DNA from: Firmicutes bacterium UBA4049
GTDB taxonomy: Bacteria; Bacillota; Desulfotomaculia; Desulfotomaculales; Nap2-2B
Assembly: GCA_002382755.1 (NCBI GenBank)
Contig: DFZT01000083.1
Location: forward strand, 6,954-19,517
Length of the DNA stretch: 12,564 nt
Reading direction: 5' to 3'
The notes beneath the pieces are model-generated. The model saw only the letters and a program-made list of their open reading frames with translations, was not told where the DNA came from and did not search any database. Below are positions 7,040 through 12,564 of the stretch, piece by piece. Within the stretch, counting starts at the first letter, position 1; every line of letters begins with the position of its first letter. Position numbers and translations under genes: made by a program.

Positions 7040-7713
7040 CACCAATTAAATTAATGATCGTAGATGATCACGCGATGATCCGCGTCGGTCTGGCGGCAAT
7101 GATGAGCGACTGTAAGGATATCTCCATTATCGGCAGCTGCTCCAGCAGCCAGGAAGCCGAACAGATGCTCCTTAACCAGCACGCCGACGTTATCCTGATG
7201 GACATAAAGATGCCGGACATCAGCGGTATTGAAGCAGCCAGGGAAATTCTACGGAAAAAATCATTAACTAAAATAATCTTCCTGACTGTTTTTGAGGACG
7301 CCGAATTTGTGCGGCTGGCCCTGCAGTCCGGCGCTAATGGATACATCTTAAAGCACGTCTCCCGGGACAAACTCATTGAAACGATCAAGCGGGTACACCA
7401 GGGCGAGACTGTGATTGACCCGGCGGTACTGCACCAGATTATCAACGACTATGCGAAAACGCCCGGGAATAATGAACAAAATTCCACTCACCAGCGGGCC
7501 GAGCTTACACCCAGGGAACACGAAATTCTCCAATACCTGACCAAAGGCCTGACCAACAAGGAAATATCAACGGCAACCCACCTTGCTGTTGATACGGTAA
7601 AAACTCACCTCCACAATATCTTCAGAAAACTGGGGGTAAAAAACCGGGCGCAGGCTATCGCTCAAATAAGCAAAACAAAGAATAACCAGATTCTTAACGA
7701 CAGCCTTAGCTAA
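7036..7713 (+). CDS. NarL/LuxR-family response regulator
   Basis: The 225-residue protein has a receiver domain (about 4-120) with acidic pocket Asp10/Asp11, phospho-acceptor Asp56 in LMDIKMPD, Thr84 and Lys106. A LuxR-type helix-turn-helix (about 152-212) contains LTPREHEILQYLTKGLTNKEI and VKTHLHNIFRKL. The start is TTG at 7036, within the TTGA shared with the kinase stop; AGGGAG at 7021-7026 is 9 nt upstream, so the two are translationally coupled. It is the DNA-binding output of the kinase. Likely targets are its own promoter region and the divergent SDR-thiolase operon or the bamA promoter, by analogy with BamV. No binding sequence can be assigned from the window alone. Confidence 0.95.
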   Translation: MTPIKLMIVDDHAMIRVGLAAMMSDCKDISIIGSCSSSQEAEQMLLNQHADVILMDIKMPDISGIEAAREILRKKSLTKIIFLTVFEDAEFVRLALQSGANGYILKHVSRDKLIETIKRVHQGETVIDPAVLHQIINDYAKTPGNNEQNSTHQRAELTPREHEILQYLTKGLTNKEISTATHLAVDTVKTHLHNIFRKLGVKNRAQAIAQISKTKNNQILNDSLS

Positions 7714-7779
7714 GCGTCCCTTCTTTCATTGCACCCTGCACCCCGTACCCTGATCCTAATCTGCCCAATATGTAAACGG

Positions 7780-7804
7780 ATATCTAAAACTCATTTTTAG
7801 ATAT
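7780..7804. terminator. AT-rich 10-bp hairpin between convergent genes, weak bidirectional terminator candidate
   Basis: ATATCTAAAA (7780-7789) pairs perfectly with TTTTAGATAT (7795-7804) around CTCAT. It lies 67 bp after the response-regulator stop and overlaps the stop codon of the convergent flippase remnant. The stem has few GC pairs and there is no clean T-run directly after it, so termination would be inefficient. It also marks one edge of the decayed region. Confidence 0.35.
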
Positions 7805-8660
7805 GCAGGCGGTTTTTAAGAAGCTTGAGGATTTGGAGCATTATTTCCAGGGAGGCAAAGGTCCAGATGCCGGTTCTCTGATGAACTACAAGAACAGACA
7901 AAACGTTTTGGACAACCAGCGAGAAAGCTGTAGACGCCGCAACCCCTTCTTTTCCGAAATGCTGCGCCATGATTATGTTCAGGCCTAGATTTAAAAGGCC
8001 GCTGAAGATGCTGATCTTCATAAAGGCGACGTGCAGCCCGGTCATTTGAAGAAAGTAATCGCATGATCCCGTCAGGGTATTCACCATCTGGCCAAGGATA
8101 AGAAAACTAAGGACAGCTGCCCCGCCCGCATACTGCGCGCCGAACAAAAAGGCCAGAATGCTCCTGCCAAAGAGAAATAAAACAAGGAAAACAGGAATAG
8201 AAACCAGTGAGCTGATTGTTGTGGCGTACCTGGTGACGTATTTCAGGTTCTGCAGGTCTTTTCGGGCGTTAAAATGGGCGATCATTGCCGGGATTACCTG
8301 GTTTGATTACATTTCCGGAAAGAAACGTCACACTGGCCAGGGAACTGGCCACCCCGTATATACCCACCTGAACCGCGTTCGAAAAAATCCCCAGCACGTA
8401 AATGTCTGTACTGGTCATCAGCAAAACAACTCCGCTGGTAACCAGCATGGGCAATGAGTCAGCCAGTATGCCGGATGTTCCAACCTTCTTTGAAGGCCAA
8501 TCCTTTAACCTTTTCGCAAAGATCAGCAATCCTGCCAAAGGAGCGAAAAGCAAACCTGCGACTACAGCCAGCAGCACATTTTGTATCGTGGCGGCGGAAC
8601 CCAGCCAAAGAAAAACCAGCAGGATCAAAGAGATCAACTGCTGCAGCACAGGCAAAAAAG
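7797..8660 (-). pseudogene. Polysaccharide/oligosaccharide flippase remnant, 5'-truncated and frameshifted
   Basis: Two frames make one MVF/Wzx-like multi-helix flippase. The upstream piece (to about 8269) contains LPMLVTSGVVLLMTSTDIYV and VGIYGVASSLASV; the downstream piece (8285-7797) contains VTRYATTISSLVSIPVFLVL, FGRSILAFLFG and later helices to a normal end. Reading across, GNVIKPG in the first frame becomes a plausible GNVINQVIPAMIAHF if one T of the TTT at 8302-8304 (plus strand) is removed. An in-frame stop immediately precedes the first piece, and roughly the first 150 residues (about four to five helices) are missing. About 285 residues of an expected 430-480 remain. The homopolymer frameshift alone could be a sequencing error, but the truncation makes it a pseudogene anyway. 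Confidence 0.8.
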
Positions 8661-8670
8661 AGGCGGAGCA

Positions 8671-9075
8671 ATAAAGATTTTATTCTTATCACCAATTTTC
8701 CCGAACCGGCAGGACCCCGCTTACGGAGTTTTTTCCCTGAGACTTGTTCAAAACTTTCAGGCGGCCGGCCTGCACGTTACGGTAATCGCGCCCGTCCCGT
8801 ACGCTCCCGCATGGCTGTGGTTTAACAAAGACTGGCGCAAGCTGGGACTTATACCGGAATCAGAAGATATCGGGGGAGTTAAAGTTCTTCACCCCCGTTA
8901 TTTCTGCCTGCCCGGCGGCAGGTTCGAAAGACTGAACGGATACTCCATGTTCCTGGCTGTAGAACCCGTCGCGGAAATCCTGCACCGGGCCGTTTCTTTC
9001 AGCTTAATCCACGCCGGCAATGACCATCAATGTACCTGCCGGGGCGTCGGTCACCAGGATCTACCTTTTATCTGA
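8671..9075 (+). pseudogene. Glycosyltransferase (GT4-like) N-terminal fragment with lost start and lost C terminus
   Basis: From 8671 the frame reads KILFLSPIFPNRQDPAYGVF, then VQNFQAAGLHVTVIAPVPY and a segment to about LIHAG (9016). This is typical of the first Rossmann domain of GT-B glycosyltransferases. The codon where the start belongs is ATA, with AAGAGG (8658-8663) 7 nt upstream, suggesting an ATG-to-ATA loss. Homology-like sequence stops after LIHA, where family members usually continue with a donor-domain approach such as HFAYPDG. Beyond that the frame runs through foreign sequence to a stop at 9075. About 115 of some 370-400 residues survive and both catalytic-domain halves cannot form, so it should be inactive. 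It abuts the flippase remnant head to head. Confidence 0.75.
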
Positions 9076-9124
9076 TGGTTCTGGAACCCAGCATTTCGAC
9101 GACCTCACTTTAACCGTGAAATAA
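9020..9124 (+). pseudogene. 3' end of an unrelated beta-sandwich-like protein gene
   Basis: In another frame from the glycosyltransferase fragment, 34 codons read MTINVPAGASVTRIYLLSDG and finish with GTQHFDDLTLTVK before a TAA at 9122-9124. The alternating pattern and the FDDLTLT ending resemble the last strands of carbohydrate-binding or jelly-roll domains in secreted proteins. The first Met is probably internal; an in-frame stop (9005-9007) lies just upstream, so the rest of the gene is gone. A stem-loop follows 11 bp after the stop, as expected for a true gene end. No function can be assigned. Confidence 0.5.
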
Positions 9125-9135
9125 TTAATTAACCG

Positions 9136-9166
9136 GTCAGGAGGGAACAGTAAATCCCCTCCTGAC
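9136..9166 (+). terminator. 10-bp stem-loop terminator after the gene remnants
   Basis: GTCAGGAGGG (9136-9145) pairs perfectly with CCCTCCTGAC (9157-9166) around an 11-nt loop, followed by TCCCTTCTCTC. The stem is strong; the T-tract is interrupted by C. It lies just after the stop at 9124 and also faces the end of feoA (9223), so it may act in both directions. Confidence 0.6.
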
Positions 9167-9222
9167 TCCCTTCTCTCAAACCACCCGGCACACCGCCATT
9201 TTTTAAGTAAAGGCTTTATTGG

Positions 9223-9642
9223 TTAAGGCCGATCAGCGGTCAGAGTTACCTGGATTTCCTGGGCGATTTCCCGGTCAACCGCAAACTGGGTAAATCCGAC
9301 CTGGAAAACATATGCGGGAAATACCTGCAGCAGGCGAATCAGCAAACCGGGGTAAATCCCCAACGACATAAGTTTTCTGATTTTTTTCGGTTCGTATGTT
9401 GAAAAACCCGAAATCTGTCCCCGATCTCCAACATGTAAATCGGCAAGAGATTTATGCTCGGCTGCGACGGCGTTACCTTTTCTTTTTCTTAACCGGCCGA
9501 TTATTCCCGGGCGCTTTGTAAAAACTTCATAGCCGCAGCGCGGGCATTTCAGTTTGCCGCAAAAGCGGCGCAGAAAACAACCGGCGCAACTCTGCGCAGC
9601 CTCATCTGAAAATTCATAACCGCAGAATGAGCATTTATTCAT
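9223..9642 (-). CDS. feoA: FeoA-domain protein with N-terminal cysteine-rich ribbon
   Basis: The protein has 139 residues from the ATG at 9640-9642, which overlaps the stop of the FeoB membrane gene (ATGA), fixing the start. Residues 1-40 hold seven cysteines (4, 7, 19, 22, 28, 33, 36) in CSFC, CAGC, C and CPRC groups, probably zinc-ribbon or Fe-S ligands. A basic linker (RLRKRKGN) follows, then an SH3-like FeoA domain over about 65-135 (LADLHVGDRGQISGF, IRKLMSLGIYPG). FeoA proteins are usually about 75-85 residues and assist FeoB in ferrous iron import at the inner face of the membrane. The extra ribbon nearly doubles the length and could add metal sensing, perhaps standing in for the Fe-S protein FeoC, which is absent here. 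The FeoA domain is confident; the ribbon's metal is unknown. Confidence 0.88.
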   Translation of the reverse strand: MNKCSFCGYEFSDEAAQSCAGCFLRRFCGKLKCPRCGYEVFTKRPGIIGRLRKRKGNAVAAEHKSLADLHVGDRGQISGFSTYEPKKIRKLMSLGIYPGLLIRLLQVFPAYVFQVGFTQFAVDREIAQEIQVTLTADRP

Positions 9643-11099
9643 AACTTTACCCCCGTTATAGAGATCAGCCAATTCAGCGCATACCCTGAAATGAATGCAA
9701 AAGGAAAGACAAATACAGCAATCGCCACTGCGGTTTTCAGCCCGCGCTCTTTGATCATGATGATTAATTGAGCAATGCAGGGAACAAACAGAGTCAGGGT
9801 TGCGGCAGTCACTACCAGCTGTGTACTGCTGAGAATTCCGGTCTTATACAGATCGTACAGCCCGGCGGCTCCATAATCACGCCGGAAGAAACCGAATAAG
9901 AAAACCTGCGCGATTGCATCCGGCAAACCAAGACTATTTACAACGGGGGTCAACCAGGCAACTAACTGCTGAAAAACTCCGGTGGTATTACCCAGCCAGA
10001 TCAGTACGCTGGCCAGGATAAACAGCGGCATAATTTCTAGAAAATACCACCGCATTCGTGTATATGTCTTTGTATATATGTTTTTCAAGTTCGGCCAGCG
10101 CATCGGGGGGAGTTCCATATAAAAGCTGGGCCGGTCGCCCGGCAAAAGCTTGGCTGTCAAATAACCTACCAGCAAAAACACCAGCAACAAGAACCCTGCC
10201 CAGAGAGCTAACGCTCGCGGTCTTCCTGAAAGAATAGCCAGAATAATGCCTAACTGCGCTGAACATGGAATAGCAAGGGCTAATAAAAGGGTGGCGATTA
10301 TTCTCTCACGGGCAGTCTCCAGAGTCCGGCTGACCATGGTCGCCATGGTGTCACAGCCAAAACCCAGCGTCATCGGGATAACTGCCCGGCCGTTTAAACC
10401 TATGCTCTTGAATAACCGGTCAACCAGCAGGGCCATGCGCGGCAGGTAACCGGTGTCTTCGATGATCGAAAATACAATAAAGAAGGTTCCTACAATCGGC
10501 AGAACAATAGCTAAAGCATAGCGGAAACCCAGGGTTATGATCCCGTAATCCTTAGCCAGCAGTTCCTGAACCGGAACCCAGGGGATATAGCTTTCAACCA
10601 GTCTGCTGACCCAGGGATTAATAATCTTCTCAAACCCGGTTTCAAGATAATTGACCAGTGTTCCCGCTCCGAAAATACCGACGAACTTATAAAGCCCGTA
10701 GTAAAGAACGAGAAGGAGAATAGGAATGCCGGTTACCGGCCGCATGGTCAGCCGGCTGATATTTTCGCTGAAACTGGGCCGCGGTTCTTCCGGCACAGAT
10801 ATTGCCTGATCGGAAAGCCGGGATGCCGTATGCTGCCGCTGCAGATTTACAACAAAGTAAAGCGGTTCCTTATAGTTGGCCTGGGTATCTGCAATTATTC
10901 GTTCGATTGCCTCATAATTTCCCCGGTCCCGGGCAGACACGATTTTGTGTATTTCTTCGTCGCCCTGTAATAACAACAGGGCAATCGCCCGTTTGGACAG
11001 GTGAAAATTATTAATTAAGAGGCTTTCTATTCTCAACAGTGATTTTTCGATTAAGGAATCGTAAACTGGTGTTTTAAACACCGCAGCTTCCATATTCAT
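9639..11099 (-). CDS. feoB: FeoB membrane permease part, encoded separately from the G domain
   Basis: The protein has 486 residues from ATG at 11097-11099 (ATG at 11091-11093 is possible). The first 100 residues are soluble and helical, with RAIALLLLQGDEEI resembling the GDI/spacer region of FeoB. About nine hydrophobic segments follow. Gate-type signatures are TLGFGCDTMATMVSRTLE and IPCSAQL in the first half, and FFRRDYGAAGLYDLY with FVPCIAQL in the second. The conserved cysteines of the pore gates are present. It imports Fe2+ across the cytoplasmic membrane. Its start overlaps the G-domain gene by 26 nt in a different frame, and its stop overlaps feoA. The G-domain gene (194 residues) plus this one gives 680 residues, a normal full FeoB length, so nothing is missing. 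A natural split and a frameshift are both possible. Confidence 0.88.
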   Translation of the reverse strand: MNMEAAVFKTPVYDSLIEKSLLRIESLLINNFHLSKRAIALLLLQGDEEIHKIVSARDRGNYEAIERIIADTQANYKEPLYFVVNLQRQHTASRLSDQAISVPEEPRPSFSENISRLTMRPVTGIPILLLVLYYGLYKFVGIFGAGTLVNYLETGFEKIINPWVSRLVESYIPWVPVQELLAKDYGIITLGFRYALAIVLPIVGTFFIVFSIIEDTGYLPRMALLVDRLFKSIGLNGRAVIPMTLGFGCDTMATMVSRTLETARERIIATLLLALAIPCSAQLGIILAILSGRPRALALWAGFLLLVFLLVGYLTAKLLPGDRPSFYMELPPMRWPNLKNIYTKTYTRMRWYFLEIMPLFILASVLIWLGNTTGVFQQLVAWLTPVVNSLGLPDAIAQVFLFGFFRRDYGAAGLYDLYKTGILSSTQLVVTAATLTLFVPCIAQLIIMIKERGLKTAVAIAVFVFPFAFISGYALNWLISITGVKL

Positions 11100-11658
11100 A
11101 AGCCTGCTTTCCACGGATGTTGTTCCGATAATAGTCCCGGATAGTCTTCTTAAGCATATCCAGGCCGTATCCTGAAGTGGCGGAAGTAGCAACTACGGGA
11201 ATGCCGATTAAGGATTCAAGTATTGCGGGGTTAACTTTAATTCCCAACTTATCAGCTTCATCAATCATGTTGATGACTACAATAACCGGCAGACCTGCTT
11301 CGACGAGCTGTATCGTCAAATTGAGCATGCGCTCGAGATTTTTGGCGTCGATAATATGCAAAACAACATCCGGATTGTCTTCCAGAAGGAGGGTACGGGA
11401 AACCCGTTCTTCTTCGGTAATTGGCAGAAGTGAGTACATACCCGGTGTATCGATAACCTCCCATGTTTCCTTTTCTTTAATGAACGTTTTGCCTCTGGAG
11501 ATCTCGACGGTAGTGCCGGGATAATTAGATACTGTAACGTAAGCGCCGGTAAGAAAATTAAAAATAACACTCTTGCCTACATTCGGCGTTCCGACAAGAA
11601 CGATCCTTTTCAGATCATGAGATGATTTGAGGCTTTCTTTATGTTTGGCTGACCTCAT
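11074..11658 (-). CDS. feoB: FeoB small GTPase domain protein
   Basis: The 194-residue protein is a complete FeoB-type G domain. It has G1 GTPNVGKS (23-30), G2 YPGTT (46-50), G3 DTPGMYSL (70-77), G4 NMID (130-133) and G5 SAT (159-161). In FeoB, GTP binding and hydrolysis gate ferrous iron transport; here the domain is made separately and presumably docks on the membrane protein encoded just downstream. The ATG at 11656-11658 has AAAGGAG about 11 nt upstream. The gene lies 38 bp after the marR-type gene and overlaps the permease gene by 26 nt, so co-translation is likely. The final residues (AYEYGSCGV) do not resemble FeoB spacer sequence, which continues in the other frame. That fits either a true split with a short tail or a frameshift near 11075-11110. 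Confidence 0.9.
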   Translation of the reverse strand: MRSAKHKESLKSSHDLKRIVLVGTPNVGKSVIFNFLTGAYVTVSNYPGTTVEISRGKTFIKEKETWEVIDTPGMYSLLPITEEERVSRTLLLEDNPDVVLHIIDAKNLERMLNLTIQLVEAGLPVIVVINMIDEADKLGIKVNPAILESLIGIPVVATSATSGYGLDMLKKTIRDYYRNNIRGKQAYEYGSCGV

Positions 11659-11696
11659 TTAATGCCAGGCTCCTTTAATGATTAACCGATGGTTAT

Positions 11697-12110
11697 TTAT
11701 AATATCTCATTGTTGATTTTCTGCAAGATAACCAATAATTGGCTGGCCTCTTCTTCCGAGATTGTTGAAAGGATCTGGTTGGTCAGCTCGAGGTGAAACT
11801 TGTGATGCTCCTTGAATGCTTTTATTCCCTTATCAGTCAGGCTGATCAGATATACCCGCCGGTCTTCACGGTTGTGATTTCTTCTGGCATAGTCCTTTCT
11901 TTCGAGTCTATCTACCGTTACTGTAGTGGTTCCTGTTGTCACACCCAATCTCTGGGCAAGATTCTTCATGTTTATTTCACCGCACTGGCCCAGTATCTCC
12001 ATTGCGTGAACCTCAGAGACGGTTAAATCGCCGGACCGGACTACTGACGACTCCCATGAAGTAAAACTGCTTATAAACCGGATCAGTTCATTTGTAAGAT
12101 CGTCAACCAT
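11697..12110 (-). CDS. MarR-family transcriptional regulator of the feo operon
   Basis: The 137-residue protein has MarR winged helix-turn-helix features: LTVSEVHAMEILGQCG, a recognition region MKNLAQRLGVTTGTTTVTVDRLE, and the wing RRNHNREDRRVYLISLTDKG with its conserved DxR. Helices at both ends would form the dimer. The ATG at 12108-12110 is chosen for the GGTGG 5 nt upstream; TTG 12122 and GTG 12119 in the same frame are alternatives. As the first gene of a four-gene unit with the FeoB parts and FeoA, it most likely represses its own operon through the palindrome at 12156-12170. It could respond to iron or redox state, but no dedicated metal-binding cluster is visible. The family is certain; the signal is not. 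Confidence 0.92.
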   Translation of the reverse strand: MVDDLTNELIRFISSFTSWESSVVRSGDLTVSEVHAMEILGQCGEINMKNLAQRLGVTTGTTTVTVDRLERKDYARRNHNREDRRVYLISLTDKGIKAFKEHHKFHLELTNQILSTISEEEASQLLVILQKINNEIL

Positions 12111-12155
12111 AATAGCCACCAACTTCTTAATATTTTAATTTATGATAATAATAAT

Positions 12156-12176
12156 ATCAAATTGTTTGATTATCAA
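12156..12176. promoter_or_regulatory. MarR-type operator, two overlapping palindromes
   Basis: ATCAAA (12156-12161), TTG, TTTGAT (12165-12170) is a 15-bp perfect palindrome. TTGAT (12166-12170), T, ATCAA (12172-12176) overlaps it. The block starts just downstream of the -10 of the minus-strand promoter, about +1 to +20, where bound repressor would block transcription. A related TGATTTTAAATCA palindrome lies upstream of the promoter at 12245-12257. Confidence 0.6.
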
Positions 12177-12181
12177 GCTAT

Positions 12182-12210
12182 AGTGTACTGCCTTTGACAG
12201 CTTTTGTCAA
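12182..12210 (-). promoter_or_regulatory. Promoter of the marR-feo operon
   Basis: On the minus strand TTGACA (12205-12210), 17 nt, TACACT (12182-12187). The -35 is perfect; the -10 matches 4 of 6 bases. Upstream of the -35 lies AT-rich sequence including TATAAAATTTTTTATA (12219-12234), a possible UP element. The start should be near 12175, with a leader of about 65 nt carrying the palindromic operator. Confidence 0.7.
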
Positions 12211-12323
12211 CCATGAAATATAAAATTTTTTATAGCAATAACAATGATTTTAAATCAGACATTTTGTATAGAACCGACTTGCCCTATTTATTACATTCGG
12301 ACAATTCTTCTAAAAAAAGTATT

Positions 12324-12362
12324 AGTCCCCGGCTGGTTTTTACCATAACCGGGGACTTTTTT
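12324..12362 (-). terminator. Strong rho-independent terminator, likely bidirectional
   Basis: AGTCCCCGG (12324-12332) pairs with CCGGGGACT (12349-12357), with an inner TGGT/ACCA pairing in the loop. On the plus strand the stem runs into six Ts (12357-12362). On the minus strand a seven-T run (plus-strand A at 12312-12318) follows after five bases. The only transcription expected to arrive is from the minus-strand gene ending at 12483, so it probably separates that gene from the marR-feo operon. Confidence 0.85.
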
Positions 12363-12482
12363 CCAAAATAAATAATACAGCAACATATCATCCGGCACAT
12401 AATTGTAGCTCATCTTACAGGTAATCTCCTATCAATTTATACAACTATAGGGATGTCAACTGTCTACGTGCTTATATATTTT

Positions 12483-12563
12483 TTATAGGGAAAGCTGTTT
12501 CTTTATTTCATCCCAGAGCCCTGATATACTGTCTTTGATTTTCCCGCTTGTATAATCAACCAC
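12483..12563 (-). CDS. C-terminal end of an unrecognised protein (gene runs off the window)
   Basis: The last 26 codons read VVDYTSGKIKDSISGLWDEI then KKQLSL and a TAA at 12483-12485. The amphipathic, lysine-rich helix looks like a real protein end, and a strong terminator lies 120 bp downstream in the same direction. No family can be named from so few residues, and the call rests on an open frame plus context. Confidence 0.4.
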   Translation of the reverse strand: MVDYTSGKIKDSISGLWDEIKKQLSL

Positions 12564-12564
12564 G

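Larger units (their letters stand above)
12123..12482. other. AT-rich intergenic region upstream of marR
   Basis: It holds the marR-feo promoter and operators, then AT-rich sequence without a gene, then the terminator at 12324-12362. In 12363-12482 I see no gene or clear signal. Confidence 0.7.

Noticed and set aside
7714..7796. C-rich sequence after the response regulator (CACCCTGCACCCCGTACCC)
   Set aside because: Looks repeat-like but shows no consistent repeat unit or pairing.
8581..8670. N-terminal extension of the glycosyltransferase frame
   Set aside because: It is antisense to the flippase remnant and gives a Gln/Arg-rich translation; homology-like sequence begins at 8671.

Overview
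The window looks like a chromosomal segment of a strictly anaerobic, benzoate-degrading Clostridia-type Firmicute, broadly a Pelotomaculum/Desulfotomaculum-like lineage. The reasons are lower benzoyl-CoA pathway genes, strong AGGAGG-type ribosome sites, many TTG/GTG starts, sigma-A-like promoters and a Feo iron-uptake operon with a separate G protein. This placement is inference; nothing was searched.

Region 1 (1-4688, all minus strand) is an aromatic ring-cleavage cluster. In transcription order it holds a short-chain dehydrogenase, an SCP-x-type thiolase, a DUF35 zinc-ribbon/OB-fold partner, the ring-opening hydrolase BamA/Oah, a crotonase that fits dienoyl-CoA hydratase (BamR/Dch), and the first 42 codons of 6-hydroxycyclohexene-carbonyl-CoA dehydrogenase (BamQ/Had). 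Dch, Had and Oah would take cyclohexa-1,5-diene-1-carbonyl-CoA (the benzoyl-CoA reductase product) to 3-hydroxypimeloyl-CoA. The dehydrogenase and the thiolase/DUF35 pair are placed to oxidise and thiolytically cleave that product to glutaryl-CoA and acetyl-CoA. bamA has its own consensus promoter, and an 11-bp stem-loop lies between bamA and dch. The benzoyl-CoA reductase genes are not in the window.

Region 2 (4689-7713) is a 566-bp divergent intergenic region followed, on the plus strand, by a soluble GAF-domain histidine kinase and a NarL/LuxR response regulator whose genes overlap by 4 nt. Facing away from the aromatic operon, the pair is a candidate aromatic-responsive controller, analogous to BamVW of Geobacter.

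Region 3 (7714-9222) is a gene graveyard. It holds a 5'-truncated, frameshifted polysaccharide flippase (minus), a glycosyltransferase N-terminal fragment with an ATA where its start should be (plus), and the last 34 codons of an unrelated beta-sandwich-like protein (plus), followed by a stem-loop.

Region 4 (9223-12210, minus strand) is an iron operon: marR-type regulator, FeoB G-domain protein, FeoB membrane protein and a cysteine-rich FeoA. Adjacent genes are close or overlapping. The promoter is a TTGACA-17-TACACT pair with a palindromic operator just downstream of the -10. The window ends with a strong stem-loop terminator and the last 26 codons of an unrecognised minus-strand gene.

No tRNA, rRNA, CRISPR array, insertion sequence or transposase was seen.
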